The position numbers and the translations under genes were made by a program. From assembly GCA_946699065.1 (NCBI GenBank), contig CAMPDV010000021.1:868001-932000 (forward strand): DNA of 64,000 nt. Reading direction: 5' to 3'. Positions 13,495 through 22,777 of the stretch are shown in pieces. Position 1 is the stretch's first letter. Each line of letters begins with the position of its first letter. Source of the DNA: Loxodes magnus. Its lineage: Eukaryota > Ciliophora > Karyorelictea > Loxodida > Loxodidae. The notes beneath the pieces are model-generated. The model worked only from the letters and a program-made list of their open reading frames with translations. It was not told the origin of the DNA and searched no databases.

Positions 13495-14070
13495 TCATTA
13501 TCTTTAATTTTAAATATGATAATTTTTTAATTTTAAGGATTATTCTTTTGCAAAAGCAAACTAATAGTGAAAAAGGAAGGGATCATAGTTATGGATAAGA
13601 GACGGGTTCTAGAAGGGATTGGAAAAGAAAATATAAAATATCGAAAATAATTAAAAATAAAGTTTGGAATGCTCTTTCGTTTATTTGCAATGCTAAAGAG
13701 ATCAAGGGCACAATTCAACTATCTTTCTAAAATTGAGGAATCCTCCTGCAAAGAAACATATGAAACAAAGATGCATTGTATAATCAGATTCGAATTCCTT
13801 TTCCAGAATCACTTCTAACCTAACGCTTGAATTTTGTTTAAGCATATCTTTAAAGATCCAAACGAAAAATATCATGGCAGTTACATTCATAAGCATAAAT
13901 AACTCTTTAAACTTCATATTATAAGAATCATAATCAGACAGTAGTTATAAAAGAGAGTATGCGTTATCGAAACGATTATATTATATGTTTTTAAAACACC
14001 TAGCAAAACGAATACTTTTAAACTTAATTATTAGCCTTTTAATCTTAATCAATGAGTTTAATTTTGCCAT
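13495..14070 (-). CDS. Small membrane protein of unknown family
   Basis: 191 residues, no intron. The start is the ATG at 14070 (M-A-K-L-N-S-L-I-K-I-K-R); an internal ATG at 13917 would drop a basic N-terminal region that looks coding (R-F-D-N-A-Y-S-L-L-Q-L-L-S-D-Y). Two hydrophobic segments are visible: one around residues 70-86 (N-V-T-A-M-I-F-F-V-W-I-F) and one around 113-124 (M-H-L-C-F-I-C-F-F-A-G-G), with a third aromatic one near 150-160. TGA at 13702-13704 is in frame and read as Trp (C-P-W-S-L); the stop is TGA at 13495-13497. The basic, tyrosine-containing N-terminus followed by hydrophobic helices recalls peroxisomal PEX11 proteins, but no diagnostic motif supports that. Function unknown. 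Confidence 0.7.
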
Positions 14071-15000
14071 TACTTTTTATTTTCAATTTTAAATAAAAAA
14101 GTTCATTGAAATGAAAATCTTAAGTATGCTTAAAGAAAGAAAGGTTTAAATCTTAAGTGATTTTAATCTTATTTAAAATTAATTAATATAGCCTCAGTAA
14201 TTAGATTAGCTTGTAGTAAAGCAGCATTATACTTCTACTCTAAATTATAAAATACTTAAACTTACTTTTTTTATTTAACTTAATATTTTAAATTATTTAT
14301 AACTAGTTAGCTAACAATAAAGATTCATTTCTATTTCAAGATGAGAAAGATAAAAATTATTGGATTAATATTTAACAAAATTAATATTGCCTTAAAGTAG
14401 TAAATATAAGCTTTTTATTATTACAGATTTAGATAAACAAATGCATTTATTTTTTAAACTTTAATCATAATTATTTAAAGTGCCATATCTCCTTTCATCA
14501 AATCTTGGTTAAGCATTTTATTTATCATTGAATACTCTTAATTTAAACTTAAAACTATATTTGTATATTTTTCCTTCTTTAACGCTTTATTTATTACAAT
14601 TGTCATTTATGCTTTATTAATTATATTAAAATTGAAATAACTTAAAAGTTGTAAACCATATATTGTTAATTAGAAATTTAAAAAAGCATGATAATCAAGC
14701 AAAGCATAATAACAGAACTGCTCTTTACTATTTTCTCTTAGTATTAAAACTCTTTTTATTGGATCTACAAGAACAGTACAAAAGCTAGAACTAGATTCTT
14801 GTTCAGATGATAGTTAACTTTCCTTGTAGTTAACTCTTTTATTAAATGTATTAGCATAGTATTTATAAAGCTTAACTTTATTAATCATATTTATATAAGT
14901 AATCACATTGCTTATTATGCCAATCTTTAAAATATATCAATGAGACTTGCTACCTAAGTAGCTCTTAAGTTTCACTATCGTTGTTATATAAAAATAAAAT
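14071..15000. other. AT-rich region upstream of structured RNA
   Basis: No coding frame of convincing composition. The last 20 bases contain a TATA-like stretch (TTATATAAAAATAAAAT) ending directly before the GC-rich block at 15001, and may serve as its promoter. Confidence 0.4.
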
Positions 15001-15405
15001 GGATGTCGGCCGCGTCAACCAAACTAGTAGGTAATCTGGTGTGTATACTGTTTTGTGAGTAATCTCGCACTAGACAACACCACGGGGAAGGGTGGATAAG
15101 CTCCGTTGAGACATACCTAACTTACCCCGAAGGTTCTCTCTAGCAGTATGAAAGTTTGACTGACGGGTCTTCTAATTACCGACTTAATAACTAATTCTTA
15201 TTTGGACCTTATTCAAGAAGACTGAAGCATTTGACTCAAGATTTAGGAATAATTTTTAATAAGAAGATTCCCCATTTGAAGAAGCTGACATGACTCATCG
15301 GACCTCTAGAATTTTAACAAGAAACATAAGAACATTTTCTTAATATTAAATATTAATATTGAAAGAGCTGCGCGCCAATGAGGTGCTACGCGCTCTATAA
15401 TTATT
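15001..15405 (+). ncRNA. Candidate structured non-coding RNA, family unknown
   Basis: A sharp block of much higher GC content than its surroundings begins at GGATGTCGGCCGCG and runs to about 15405. It has no long open frame with sensible codon content. A strong hairpin lies at 15365-15395 (GAGC-GCG-CGCC, loop AATGA, GGUG-CGC-GCUC with a small bulge), followed by a T-rich run that could end transcription. Internal complementary pieces such as GTGAGTAATCTCGCAC and GGTGTG/CAACACC suggest further stems. A TATA-like stretch precedes it. I compared it by eye with SRP RNA, RNase P/MRP RNA, U1-U6, U3, 5S and telomerase RNA and found none of their hallmark motifs. The strand is inferred from the hairpin/T-run order. 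The last 28 bases overlap a possible coding start at 15378. Confidence 0.5.
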
Positions 15406-16233
15406 TTTATTTATTTATAAGAATTAATAAAAATGATTCTAAGAAATATGAAAAGCATTGTTTTAAGGTTCAAAGTAAAAGGTACAAATTAATAAGCAAC
15501 TATTACTAAGAAAAATTCTAATGACCAAATTAGTCTTTTGAAAGAAAGGCTTTGTAATTGGTAAATTAATTTGCACTAGGAAATTAAAAAAAGTCTTAAG
15601 ACTGCATTTTGAAGATTTGAGCTACTAGTTAAACTTATAAAAAATTAATTGAAGAAATCAAGCATTAAAAGCAGAAAAATAAAAAGATTGCGGAACACTG
15701 TAACAAATATGAGAAATAGACTCAGAATTTAGTCGGATGAAAAGTAATTAAATGATTTCTGAAGTTTGAACAAAAAAATAGTTATTTTAATAATTAATCT
15801 CTGAAAATATAATAGCAAAATGAGTTAATAGCTAATATAGTTTAGCAGTAAAAGGAATAGGTAAGTTCACTTATAAGAAAGTTTAAAATTTGAATTTAAA
15901 TAAAGTTCAGATTCAAAATTAAAAAAAGATTAAGAAGCAAAGCTTTTATTGCAATTTTACTAAATACTTGTATAAAAGTTGAGAAATGTTTATACTCAAA
16001 AATTAAATAAAAAACCTCCAAAATATAAATGAAAATTAAAAAGATAATCTTAAGGATATAAGGAGTTATTATGAAAAAAATTTATCTTAATGACCTATGA
16101 TATTTAAATATGATTTAATTTGTAGAAAAAAGAAAAAAACTGACAAAAGGAAGCTAATTATAAAAAGAACTAGGGGCAAATAAATATTTTTTATAAACTT
16201 CCAGATAGTGAAGGATTAAATGAAAACAGATGA
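15378..16233 (+). CDS. Possible basic Lys/Gln-rich protein, exon structure uncertain
   Basis: Coding-like composition on the plus strand, but no single frame explains it. The best model starts at ATG 15378, reads E-K-Q-T-Q-N-L and N-E-L-I-A-N-I-V-Q-Q-Q-K-E-Q, removes a 17-nt intron at the GTAAGTTCACTTATAAG, and continues through N-E-N-Q-K-D-N-L-K-D-I-R. A further intron is needed to reach the sensible end P-D-S-E-G-L-N-E-N-R and TGA at 16231-16233. An alternative frame from ATG 15433 is open over the whole region to the same TGA but needs seven Trp-TGA codons in 266, which is suspicious. The ATG lies inside the GC-rich hairpin just upstream, so the N-terminus is doubtful. Function unknown; cDNA would decide. 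Confidence 0.35.
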
Positions 16234-16940
16234 TTGCTCATGAGCACCAAATTTAAAATTTCTAGCGTTACTACCAATATTTAATAATATTTTATTATCT
16301 TTATTTTTATATCGAAATTAAAATTTAAGGGAAAAATTGAAACTGAAATTTAATCTATTTATAATTCTTTATTTCTATAATTTCTATATAGTTTTCTAGT
16401 ATACTGTCTATGAGTTTTATACATTCCGCCTTTCCTAATATTTTAGCTTTAGCTTATTTTATAAAACTTGTAAATCTAAATTCTAATAATTGGAATAACT
16501 ATTTTTATAAAATTACGTTAACTCCTTTATACAATTGCTTCATTTTTGGAATTAGAGTAAACCTTTAAAATTTGTCTTGAAGATAGTGCTTATAGTTTTA
16601 AGCAGTCTGATAGATTTTTTGATAGTAAAATGCTAATAATATTTTAGATACCATTCTGACTTTTAACTCAAACATAAGCATAAATTTTAACCTTCTAATT
16701 TATACTTTGTTCTTAAAATTTAATCTCAATAAATAAATTTAATTTTAATAAGTCTCATAATCTATAACATTGATAGCAAATTTAACTAATAATAGCTAAT
16801 ATAGCTAGAAATATTTATTGACTAAATATAGACTAGAAATGATGTATTATTATCTTATATTATAGACTTAATTATATTAAGACTAAAATTATTAAGATTA
16901 ATCATTTAATTTAAGTTTAAATCTAGAAGTTTCATCAGTG
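16234..16940. other. AT-rich spacer
   Basis: Mostly A and T with no frame of protein-like composition and no GC-rich block. It lies beyond the stop-spanning element of the tiny gene at 16941. Confidence 0.45.
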
Positions 16941-16947
16941 TCACTTC
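16926..16947 (-). promoter_or_regulatory. Stop-spanning hairpin of tiny gene A
   Basis: On the minus strand GAAGT, a 12-nt loop containing the TGA stop, then ACTTC. The same inverted pair occurs at tiny genes B and D. It could be a 3'-end or translation-control element; pairing is seen in sequence, its use is inferred. Confidence 0.4.
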
Positions 16948-16991
16948 TTCCTTGATTGTCCTTTAGCAGGTACGTCTTTCTTTGGTGCCAT
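16941..16991 (-). CDS. Tiny Lys-rich peptide gene, copy A (16 aa)
   Basis: The ORF encodes M-A-P-K-K-D-V-P-A-K-G-Q-S-R-K-K then TGA. It belongs to a family of four in this window that share the start ATGGCACCAAAGAAA, a basic K-K/K-K-K end and the sequence just after the stop (TGACACTGATGAAACTTC here). GAAGT before/at the stop and ACTTC after it can pair across the stop codon (16926-16947). The body has diverged from the other copies while start, end and 3' element are kept, which argues for selection on the peptide or the transcript. No other reading frame is nearby. The peptide looks like a histone-H1-tail or nucleic-acid-binding basic peptide; its function is unknown, and it could instead be a marker of a non-coding transcript. 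Confidence 0.6.
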   Translation of the reverse strand: MAPKKDVPAKGQSRKK

Positions 16992-17370
16992 TTGTTTTTA
17001 TAACTTTCTAAATTTTATTTATTTAAATACTAAATTTTGCCAAAATTGCTCATATAAAAATTATATTAGCTATTGAAAAATGCTACTTAATGAACCTAAA
17101 AATTGAGTAGGATTTTAAAATACTTAATTTTTATAATTTAAAGTCAAAATTAAAAGTTTAAATCAAACTTGGATTTGCTATTTTATTAAACTATTTAAAA
17201 AGACAAAGCTAAGTCTTAGCACTCTTAACTAACTACTATAAGGACAACCAAATCTTAAAGATTTTTTGGATGAAGCAATAATTTAAGTGTTATGCTAATT
17301 TTAGCAAGTTTAAAATCAAATATTTAAGTTGCTAGATACTCTGCCATTTTGATATCTTTCATTATATAGT
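16992..17370. other. Upstream region of tiny gene A
   Basis: AT-rich. Just upstream of the ATG is ATAAAAACAA, as in copies C and D. The ATTCTGAT element of the other copies is only weakly recognisable here (AATTTTGGC). Confidence 0.4.
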
Positions 17371-17796
17371 ATGTTTAGTTAATTTAATAATGTCTTTAAT
17401 TATAAGGCAAATTGAGTAAATATGAAATACTTAAAATCCAAAAATATGTGCTTTATAAGAAGGTAAAATGCTTTTCTAGTATATATTAAACATGGGACAT
17501 ATAAGTTTAATATACAACTAAAATGAAGAAAGTTGTTTAAAGAGTTGATATTCTTAGATCTAATAGACAGCATAAATAAAGAGAAATTCACTACTAAGAA
17601 AAACTTAAAAATATTTAAAAGTTTAGAAAAAAGAAAGAAACTAACTGGCTTTTCAAACACGCAATTATATAGAAATAACTTAAAAAGCAAGAAAAGTTTT
17701 AAAGTCATAAATAGAAAAAGTTTTGAATAACATTAGATCTAAAGAAAGAGTAATGTGTAGAAGTTTAATAGACTTATATCTTATAAATAAAACTGA
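17371..17796 (+). CDS. Possible small basic protein
   Basis: An open frame of 141 codons from ATG to TGA with one or two in-frame TGA codons. The middle and end have protein-like composition (K-E-L-I-F-L-D-L-I-D-S-I-N-K-E-K-F and K-S-L-E-K-R-K-K-L-T-G-F-S-N-T), but the N-terminal third is poorer. It is Lys-rich and without recognisable motifs. Another plus-strand frame and a hydrophobic minus-strand frame are also open here, so this may be chance. Low confidence. Confidence 0.3.
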
Positions 17797-18046
17797 TAAT
17801 TAAAATAAAAGAAAATCTTAATAAAAGTTAGTAATATATATAAATGTATTAAATATATAAAGGCAGAAACTAATAGATATCCCTATTCTATTTAGGTACT
17901 TGAAGTTAGATTAAAATTAAAAGGCTATAATTACAGAATATAGTTATACTTTAACTTAAAATAGAAATAAATTTAAACTGAATTGCTTATTGATAAAGTG
18001 GAATAAAAGAGTTAAATAAAGAAAGAAAACTAAATGTTTAAATTTA

Positions 18047-18068
18047 GAAGTTTGATCAGTGTCACTTC
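18047..18068 (-). promoter_or_regulatory. Stop-spanning hairpin of tiny gene B
   Basis: GAAGT, loop with the stop codon and CTGATCAA, then ACTTC on the minus strand. Same arrangement as at copies A and D. Confidence 0.4.
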
Positions 18069-18112
18069 TTCTTTCCTGGTCCTTTACTGGTCGCGTTTTT
18101 CTTTGGTGCCAT
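18062..18112 (-). CDS. Tiny Lys-rich peptide gene, copy B (16 aa)
   Basis: Encodes M-A-P-K-K-N-A-T-S-K-G-P-G-K-K-K then TGA. It lies about 1.1 kb from copy A on the same strand. It shares with copies C and D an upstream AATTCTGATATGATAAC element and an ACTATATAAAG-like TATA stretch about 50 and 35 bases before the ATG, and the downstream sequence TGACACTGATCAAACTTC. The GAAGT/ACTTC inverted pair spans the stop codon (18047-18068). Compared with C and D the middle is not Ala-rich, so only M-A-P-K-K, a central K-G and the K-K-K end are constant. Function unknown; a secreted or chromatin-binding basic peptide are both possible. Confidence 0.6.
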   Translation of the reverse strand: MAPKKNATSKGPGKKK

Positions 18113-18135
18113 TTTTTTTATAGTAAATAAATATT

Positions 18136-18166
18136 GAATACTATATAAAGTTATCATATCAGAATT
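18136..18166 (-). promoter_or_regulatory. Promoter-like element of tiny gene B
   Basis: On the minus strand AATTCTGATATGATAAC is followed by TTTATATAGT. The ATTCTGAT word sits about 50-55 bases from the ATG, matching copies C and D in sequence and spacing. It resembles an snRNA-type proximal element plus TATA in layout, but that identity is inferred. Confidence 0.45.
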
Positions 18167-21100
18167 ATTCAGATAAAGGTTATTTAAATTTACTTAATGA
18201 ACAAAAAGATTAAGTAGAGATGAAATAATTAATTAAACTACATCAATTTAAAAAGCTTTATTTTCTTCTAAAATCCCTACAATCTAAGTAATCCCTCAAA
18301 CTAAAAGCTTTTATTTTTATCTTTATCTCTAGAAAAACTAAATAAAGCTAAATGAACTTATAGGGTACTATTCTTACAAAATATATAGAAAAATAAATAA
18401 AATCTAGATATCTTGCTAATTTATTTAGTTTATAAAATGATAGAAACTTTTATTAGCTAATTATGAAAATATTTGTAGAAAGCATATAGAGCAAAAAGAT
18501 TTAAGATTATGTCACTATACAGTTTTACAATAGTATTTTTTAATTTACAATCCATTTTTTTATATAATATACATTATTTGTTTTACAATCTAAATAAAAG
18601 GTGCCATGTGAAAAGAATCGAGTTAAAAAAATGACTCTATTTATAATATAAAAACATCGTTCAAAATAATAAAAAAAGTTTTAAATGTTTATTGTTTCCC
18701 TGCTATAGAATGGTATCTTTTAGGTTATATATTAAGAAATATGTATTAGTATACTAAAAATATAAAGGACTAACATTTAAAAATGATATTTCTTTTATAT
18801 ATCTAAATTAAATTATGCTACTACTAAGTCTATTTTATAAAGTATAAATCTCCACAAATTTGAAGTTAAAAATATGTTAGAAAGTATATTAGCAAAAGCT
18901 AGAAAGATAGATAATTTTTAACTTAAAATTTGCTTAATTTTAATATTTTTCAAATTGAAGAATTGAAATAAATTTTAAGGAGATAAAAATCAGGAGTTTG
19001 ATATTTAAAATCTTAATAATATATAAAATTAGCTAACCTGATTAATATTAAAAGGGCATAGTATAATGAAAGGAAGTAATAAAACGGAAATATAAATGAG
19101 AATAGACTGCTTTAGGTAATAGATAAATATGAATATTTAATTAGATAGAAGTAATTCCTATCAATTACAAAATAGATAAATTCTTTCGATCTTCAACTTT
19201 ATCTGCAAAATCAAAAAGAGAGTTTCCTCTTTTTCACTGTTAAAAATATCGCAGTGATTTAAAACAAGCAATAATCAAGGACCCCGTTTTTATAATATAG
19301 TAAGGAGAACTTCATGAAATTAGTAAAACTTACTGAAATAAATCTTAATAAGCAATTTTCGTAAGAAGGCTAGTAATAATTACCTTTAGCTAATACTTTA
19401 AATCATAACCAAAGCAATTTTTTATTTAAACTATTTGAAATGTTTAATTTAATTTTTACTATACTTTTCGATATAAAAAATTAAGTATTTCATTTAAAAG
19501 GATTAGTCTCTAAAGATAGTAGTCACAACAAAATTCAACTATCTGGAATATAAAAGTTCATAATGCTAGTATCATTAGCATATCAACTATACTTTATGAG
19601 TGTTAGTAATACTTTCTTCAAATAAAGAAACTTATTATTTTATAATATATAAACTAACTACAATCGAATTTCAATAATCTCTATGAGACTCGATGGACTA
19701 AAATGTAAAGCTTACTTTATGGTATAAGTAATAATTATAATAAAAAACCTTAATTTTATTATATTTTGTATAAAACTAACCTTCAACTTGATATTGATTA
19801 TCAATTGTTAGGAAATATCCTTTAAATGAAATTAATTACTCCCTTTTATATTAAATAAGGCAATTCAAATTAGATTTAAACATTAGCTTTGAAAACCATG
19901 GCTAATTACCATAAATTTAGATAATTAAAAACTTAATAATATTTATAATGTTGAGCGAATAAAATTACTGCTTCATAAAATTTTTGTCTTTGAAAGTCGT
20001 AAACATTTAGTTTAGATACAAAGTATTATCATAGATTTGAGAACAAAAAAACTAATGACTAAAGAATTACTTCTTTATATAACCTTTTTTAGTTTAAAGC
20101 AACCATTAGTTTTATAAAACTTAATTCTAAAGATAAGAAAAAGTTAATTTTACGAGATTTGATTTATAGCAACTAGAAGTTTACAAGAATCTAACTTCTT
20201 AAAGTAAATAAGTTAGTAAAATCTTTCATAAGGAATATTGAAGAGAATATTAGTAGTTTTCAAGTTGAAAAATGAAAGATAAATAATTACTCAATTAGAA
20301 AAGAATAATTTTATTAAGAATTTTTAAAAGATTAAATTGAACAAGGAACTTGACGGAGAGTACGAAGAAAATAGAACTTTATTTAAATAAAATGTTGCAT
20401 ATTACATTCAACGTAATTATACATCTATATTCCATATTCAAAGCAATAAAGCTTTCATATGTATTATTATTATTGAAATTTATTTCTAACTATAGTTAAA
20501 GTTTGACTCTTTCAACGATATATTTTATTAATTTAAAAGATCATAGAATCTACCTATAGATTATTTTTGTCTTTTAAAATTTACATTTAAAATCTCTTTT
20601 ACAATTCCTTCAAGATTTCTTCTACTCTCTAAGTAAAAAAGGAATGAAGATAAATAGTTTGAAGAAGCTTATATTAATATTGTAATTATAACAATAGTAT
20701 CATTTTTTTAATTATTTAATTAGTAAATTTTAACAAATCCTTTTCATCTATTATTAGATTTGCTTCTTTATAAACAATTCAATCACTCAAAGTAATTTAA
20801 GGCATTTATATTAAATTTCTGAAGATTCTGATTTCATGCATTCTAATTCTTAGCATATAATTGTTTTTTTATTAAACTTGAAAGCTATACATCATTATTT
20901 AAATTAACTTTTTTCTCTTTCTCTTCCATTTATGAAAGTCAACTTTTTTTATCAGTTTGATTGTTAAGATTTTAAGTAAACTTTGAGATGCTATCAAAGG
21001 TTTTGAAAGCTTGGACTTTTATAAATTTGTGATAGAGGTTTGTTTATAAAAATAGGTGATATATGAATGATTATCTCTTATCCTTTTTTATTTTCAACGT

Positions 21101-21193
21101 TTGCTAAAACTAAATAAGATTAAGGAGTTTTTCATTATATCTTATCTCCATATTTTTTAATTTATAAAGTAGCATTTTCCTAATTCTTTCTAT
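18167..21193. other. Long AT-rich spacer
   Basis: About 3 kb with no frame of protein-like composition, no RNA-like GC block and no obvious repeat. GGTGCCAT at about 18601 resembles the start of the tiny genes in reverse, but the codons after it do not match. The tiny-gene pair C/D lies beyond it. Confidence 0.4.
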
Positions 21194-21330
21194 ATGACCG
21201 ATTCTGATATAATCAACTATATAAAGTTTTAAAATAATAGAAGTCTATAAAAACAAATGGCACCAAAGAAAGAAGCAGCCCCAGCTAAAGCAGCACCAGC
21301 AAAAGGAGCACCAGCAAAGAAGAAGTGACA
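21194..21330 (+). repeat. Duplicated tiny-gene unit, left copy
   Basis: From GACCGATTCTGAT through the ACTATATAAAGTTTTAAAAT promoter region, the ORF and TGACAGTAATCAAA this unit is almost identical to the one at 22118-22270. Sequence outside the unit is not obviously related, so this looks like a recent local duplication or conversion limited to a functional unit. Confidence 0.75.
21257..21328 (+). CDS. Tiny Ala/Pro/Lys-rich peptide gene, copy C (23 aa)
   Basis: Encodes M-A-P-K-K-E-A-A-P-A-K followed by A-A-P-A-K, G-A-P-A-K and K-K, then TGA. It is built of a five-residue unit [A/G]-A-P-A-K. It is nearly identical to copy D at 22181, which has one extra G-A-P-A-K unit. The upstream 60 bases, with ATTCTGAT, ACTATATAAAG and TCTATAAAAACAA, match copy D closely. 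The sequence after the stop (TGACAGTAATCAAA) is the family element, though the stem is weaker than in A, B and D. Such A-P-A-K runs occur in histone H1 tails and some ribosomal or myosin light-chain N-termini, but here the ORF ends at once. No GT follows in a way that suggests a first exon. Confidence 0.65.
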   Translation: MAPKKEAAPAKAAPAKGAPAKKK

Positions 21331-22117
21331 GTAATCAAATTCATCCCTTAGATTATTAATTTAACTTTCTAATTATAAAAAATATTTATAATATTTCAAC
21401 TTCTTTTATCATTTTTGAGATGTAACCTAAACTATTTAACTTCATATATATAAAATTTAAATTAGTACCATATATCTATATTATATCCATATATATTATT
21501 ATAGCAACTTATCTATTTTCTATTTGATTTAGTCTTAAAACGAAAGTTCTATATTCATTATTTTTGTAATTATTGTTTTTTTATTCTCGTTTATTATAAA
21601 ATTTAGAATTTAGTTAAAGGCATTTTTTAACAAACATGCCAAATTAGTAGAATAATATCCTTAAGTGCCTTTGATCTATTAACCTTTAACTAAATTACTA
21701 TCTAATAAACATTTTTATAATACTAGTTTATCTCTTTTAAAGACTCATTTAAAGCTAATTCTTTTTCTTTTAGTATGCTTCTTTATAAGATAGACTAATT
21801 ATTTAATCTCTCTAAGTTTCTTCTTAAGTAGACAATAATTAATTACTTATTGCTTAATCTATTATCAAAATGGGAAATATTAAATATTAAAAAGAAAGCT
21901 TAATTATTAACCTTTCGCTTTGCTATACTAGTTATCTCTTGGCCTTTGAGACCAGATTTAACTTCTATAACTAATAAATTAATATAAACTGCTTACCTTA
22001 AAACTTCTACTTGCATTAGCATATATAAGTAGACTTCTATAAGTTTATTATACTATCTTCTGCTTTTGACTGCTTGTATCTTTTTTTTATTAAGTAACCT
22101 GCTAATAAAATTTTCGT
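21331..22117. other. AT-rich spacer between tiny genes C and D
   Basis: No gene or RNA recognised. It does not share obvious similarity with the region following copy D. Confidence 0.45.
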
Positions 22118-22270
22118 ATGACCAATTCTGATGTAAGTTACTATATAAAGTTTTAAAATAATTGAAGTCTATAAAAACAAATGGCACCAAAGAAAGAAGC
22201 AGCCCCAGCTAAAGCAGCACCAGCAAAAGGAGCACCAGCAAAAGGAGCACCAGCAAAGAAGAAGTGACAG
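22118..22270 (+). repeat. Duplicated tiny-gene unit, right copy
   Basis: Matches 21194-21330 from GACCAATTCTGAT through the ORF to TGACAGTGATCAAA, with one extra 15-base unit inside the ORF. The preserved 5' and 3' flanks mark the functional extent of the gene. Confidence 0.75.
22181..22267 (+). CDS. Tiny Ala/Pro/Lys-rich peptide gene, copy D (28 aa)
   Basis: Same as copy C with one additional G-A-P-A-K repeat, ending K-K-K and TGA. The difference is an exact in-frame 15-base unit, so the reading frame is maintained between the duplicates. A GAAGT/ACTTC pair spans the stop codon at 22261-22284. Promoter-like elements lie at about -60 (ATTCTGAT) and -35 (TATATAAAG). The four-gene family and constant ends suggest a real, probably abundant product. 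What it does is unknown. Confidence 0.65.
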   Translation: MAPKKEAAPAKAAPAKGAPAKGAPAKKK

Positions 22271-22284
22271 TGATCAAATACTTC
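22261..22284 (+). promoter_or_regulatory. Stop-spanning hairpin of tiny gene D
   Basis: GAAGT at the last codons, a loop with the TGA stop and TGATCA, then ACTTC. The pair is shared with copies A and B. Confidence 0.4.
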
Positions 22285-22777
22285 CTTTAAACTTTTAATT
22301 TTTCCCTTATAATTGGATATAATCTAATAATATCAAAACACTATTCCTAGTTTCATATCTAAACTAGCTTTTCACTTCATATTGTATTATTAAATCTTCC
22401 ATGCTATAAAAATGTTATCTCTTAAAACTAAATAAGTTAACTTTAAGAAGACGTTATTATTATAAATATAAGGAACTAGATCTATAATAATCTATTTTAT
22501 ATTTAAATTAAAAAGGCTTTTAATGGTAAGTATAATAATAACCTATAGATAGAACCCAAGCTTATTTAGAATTGCTTTTACTAATCATTAAGGGCATTAA
22601 ATAGTATAAGGAAGTAATTGAGGTGATGTATTAAATAATACCAAGCAGAATAGATAATATTCACCTATCTAGTTTAGTGTCTTAAGAATTAATAAGCAAT
22701 TCTATTTAATTTAGCTTATATTTGAATTTTTGTAAATTGCTTCAAAGAAGTCAAAGCTAGATATAATATTACTTAAT
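22285..22777. other. AT-rich spacer
   Basis: 3' region shared by tiny gene D and the convergent coiled-coil gene. No further feature seen. Confidence 0.45.

Noticed and set aside
17400-17708. Hydrophobic minus-strand ORF
   Set aside because: Composition is Phe/Leu/Ile-dominated and is the antisense of Lys-rich plus-strand frames; no start context or motif.
18601-18612. GGTGCCAT resembling a fifth tiny-gene start on the minus strand
   Set aside because: Codons after ATGGCACC do not give K-K and the downstream stop element is missing.
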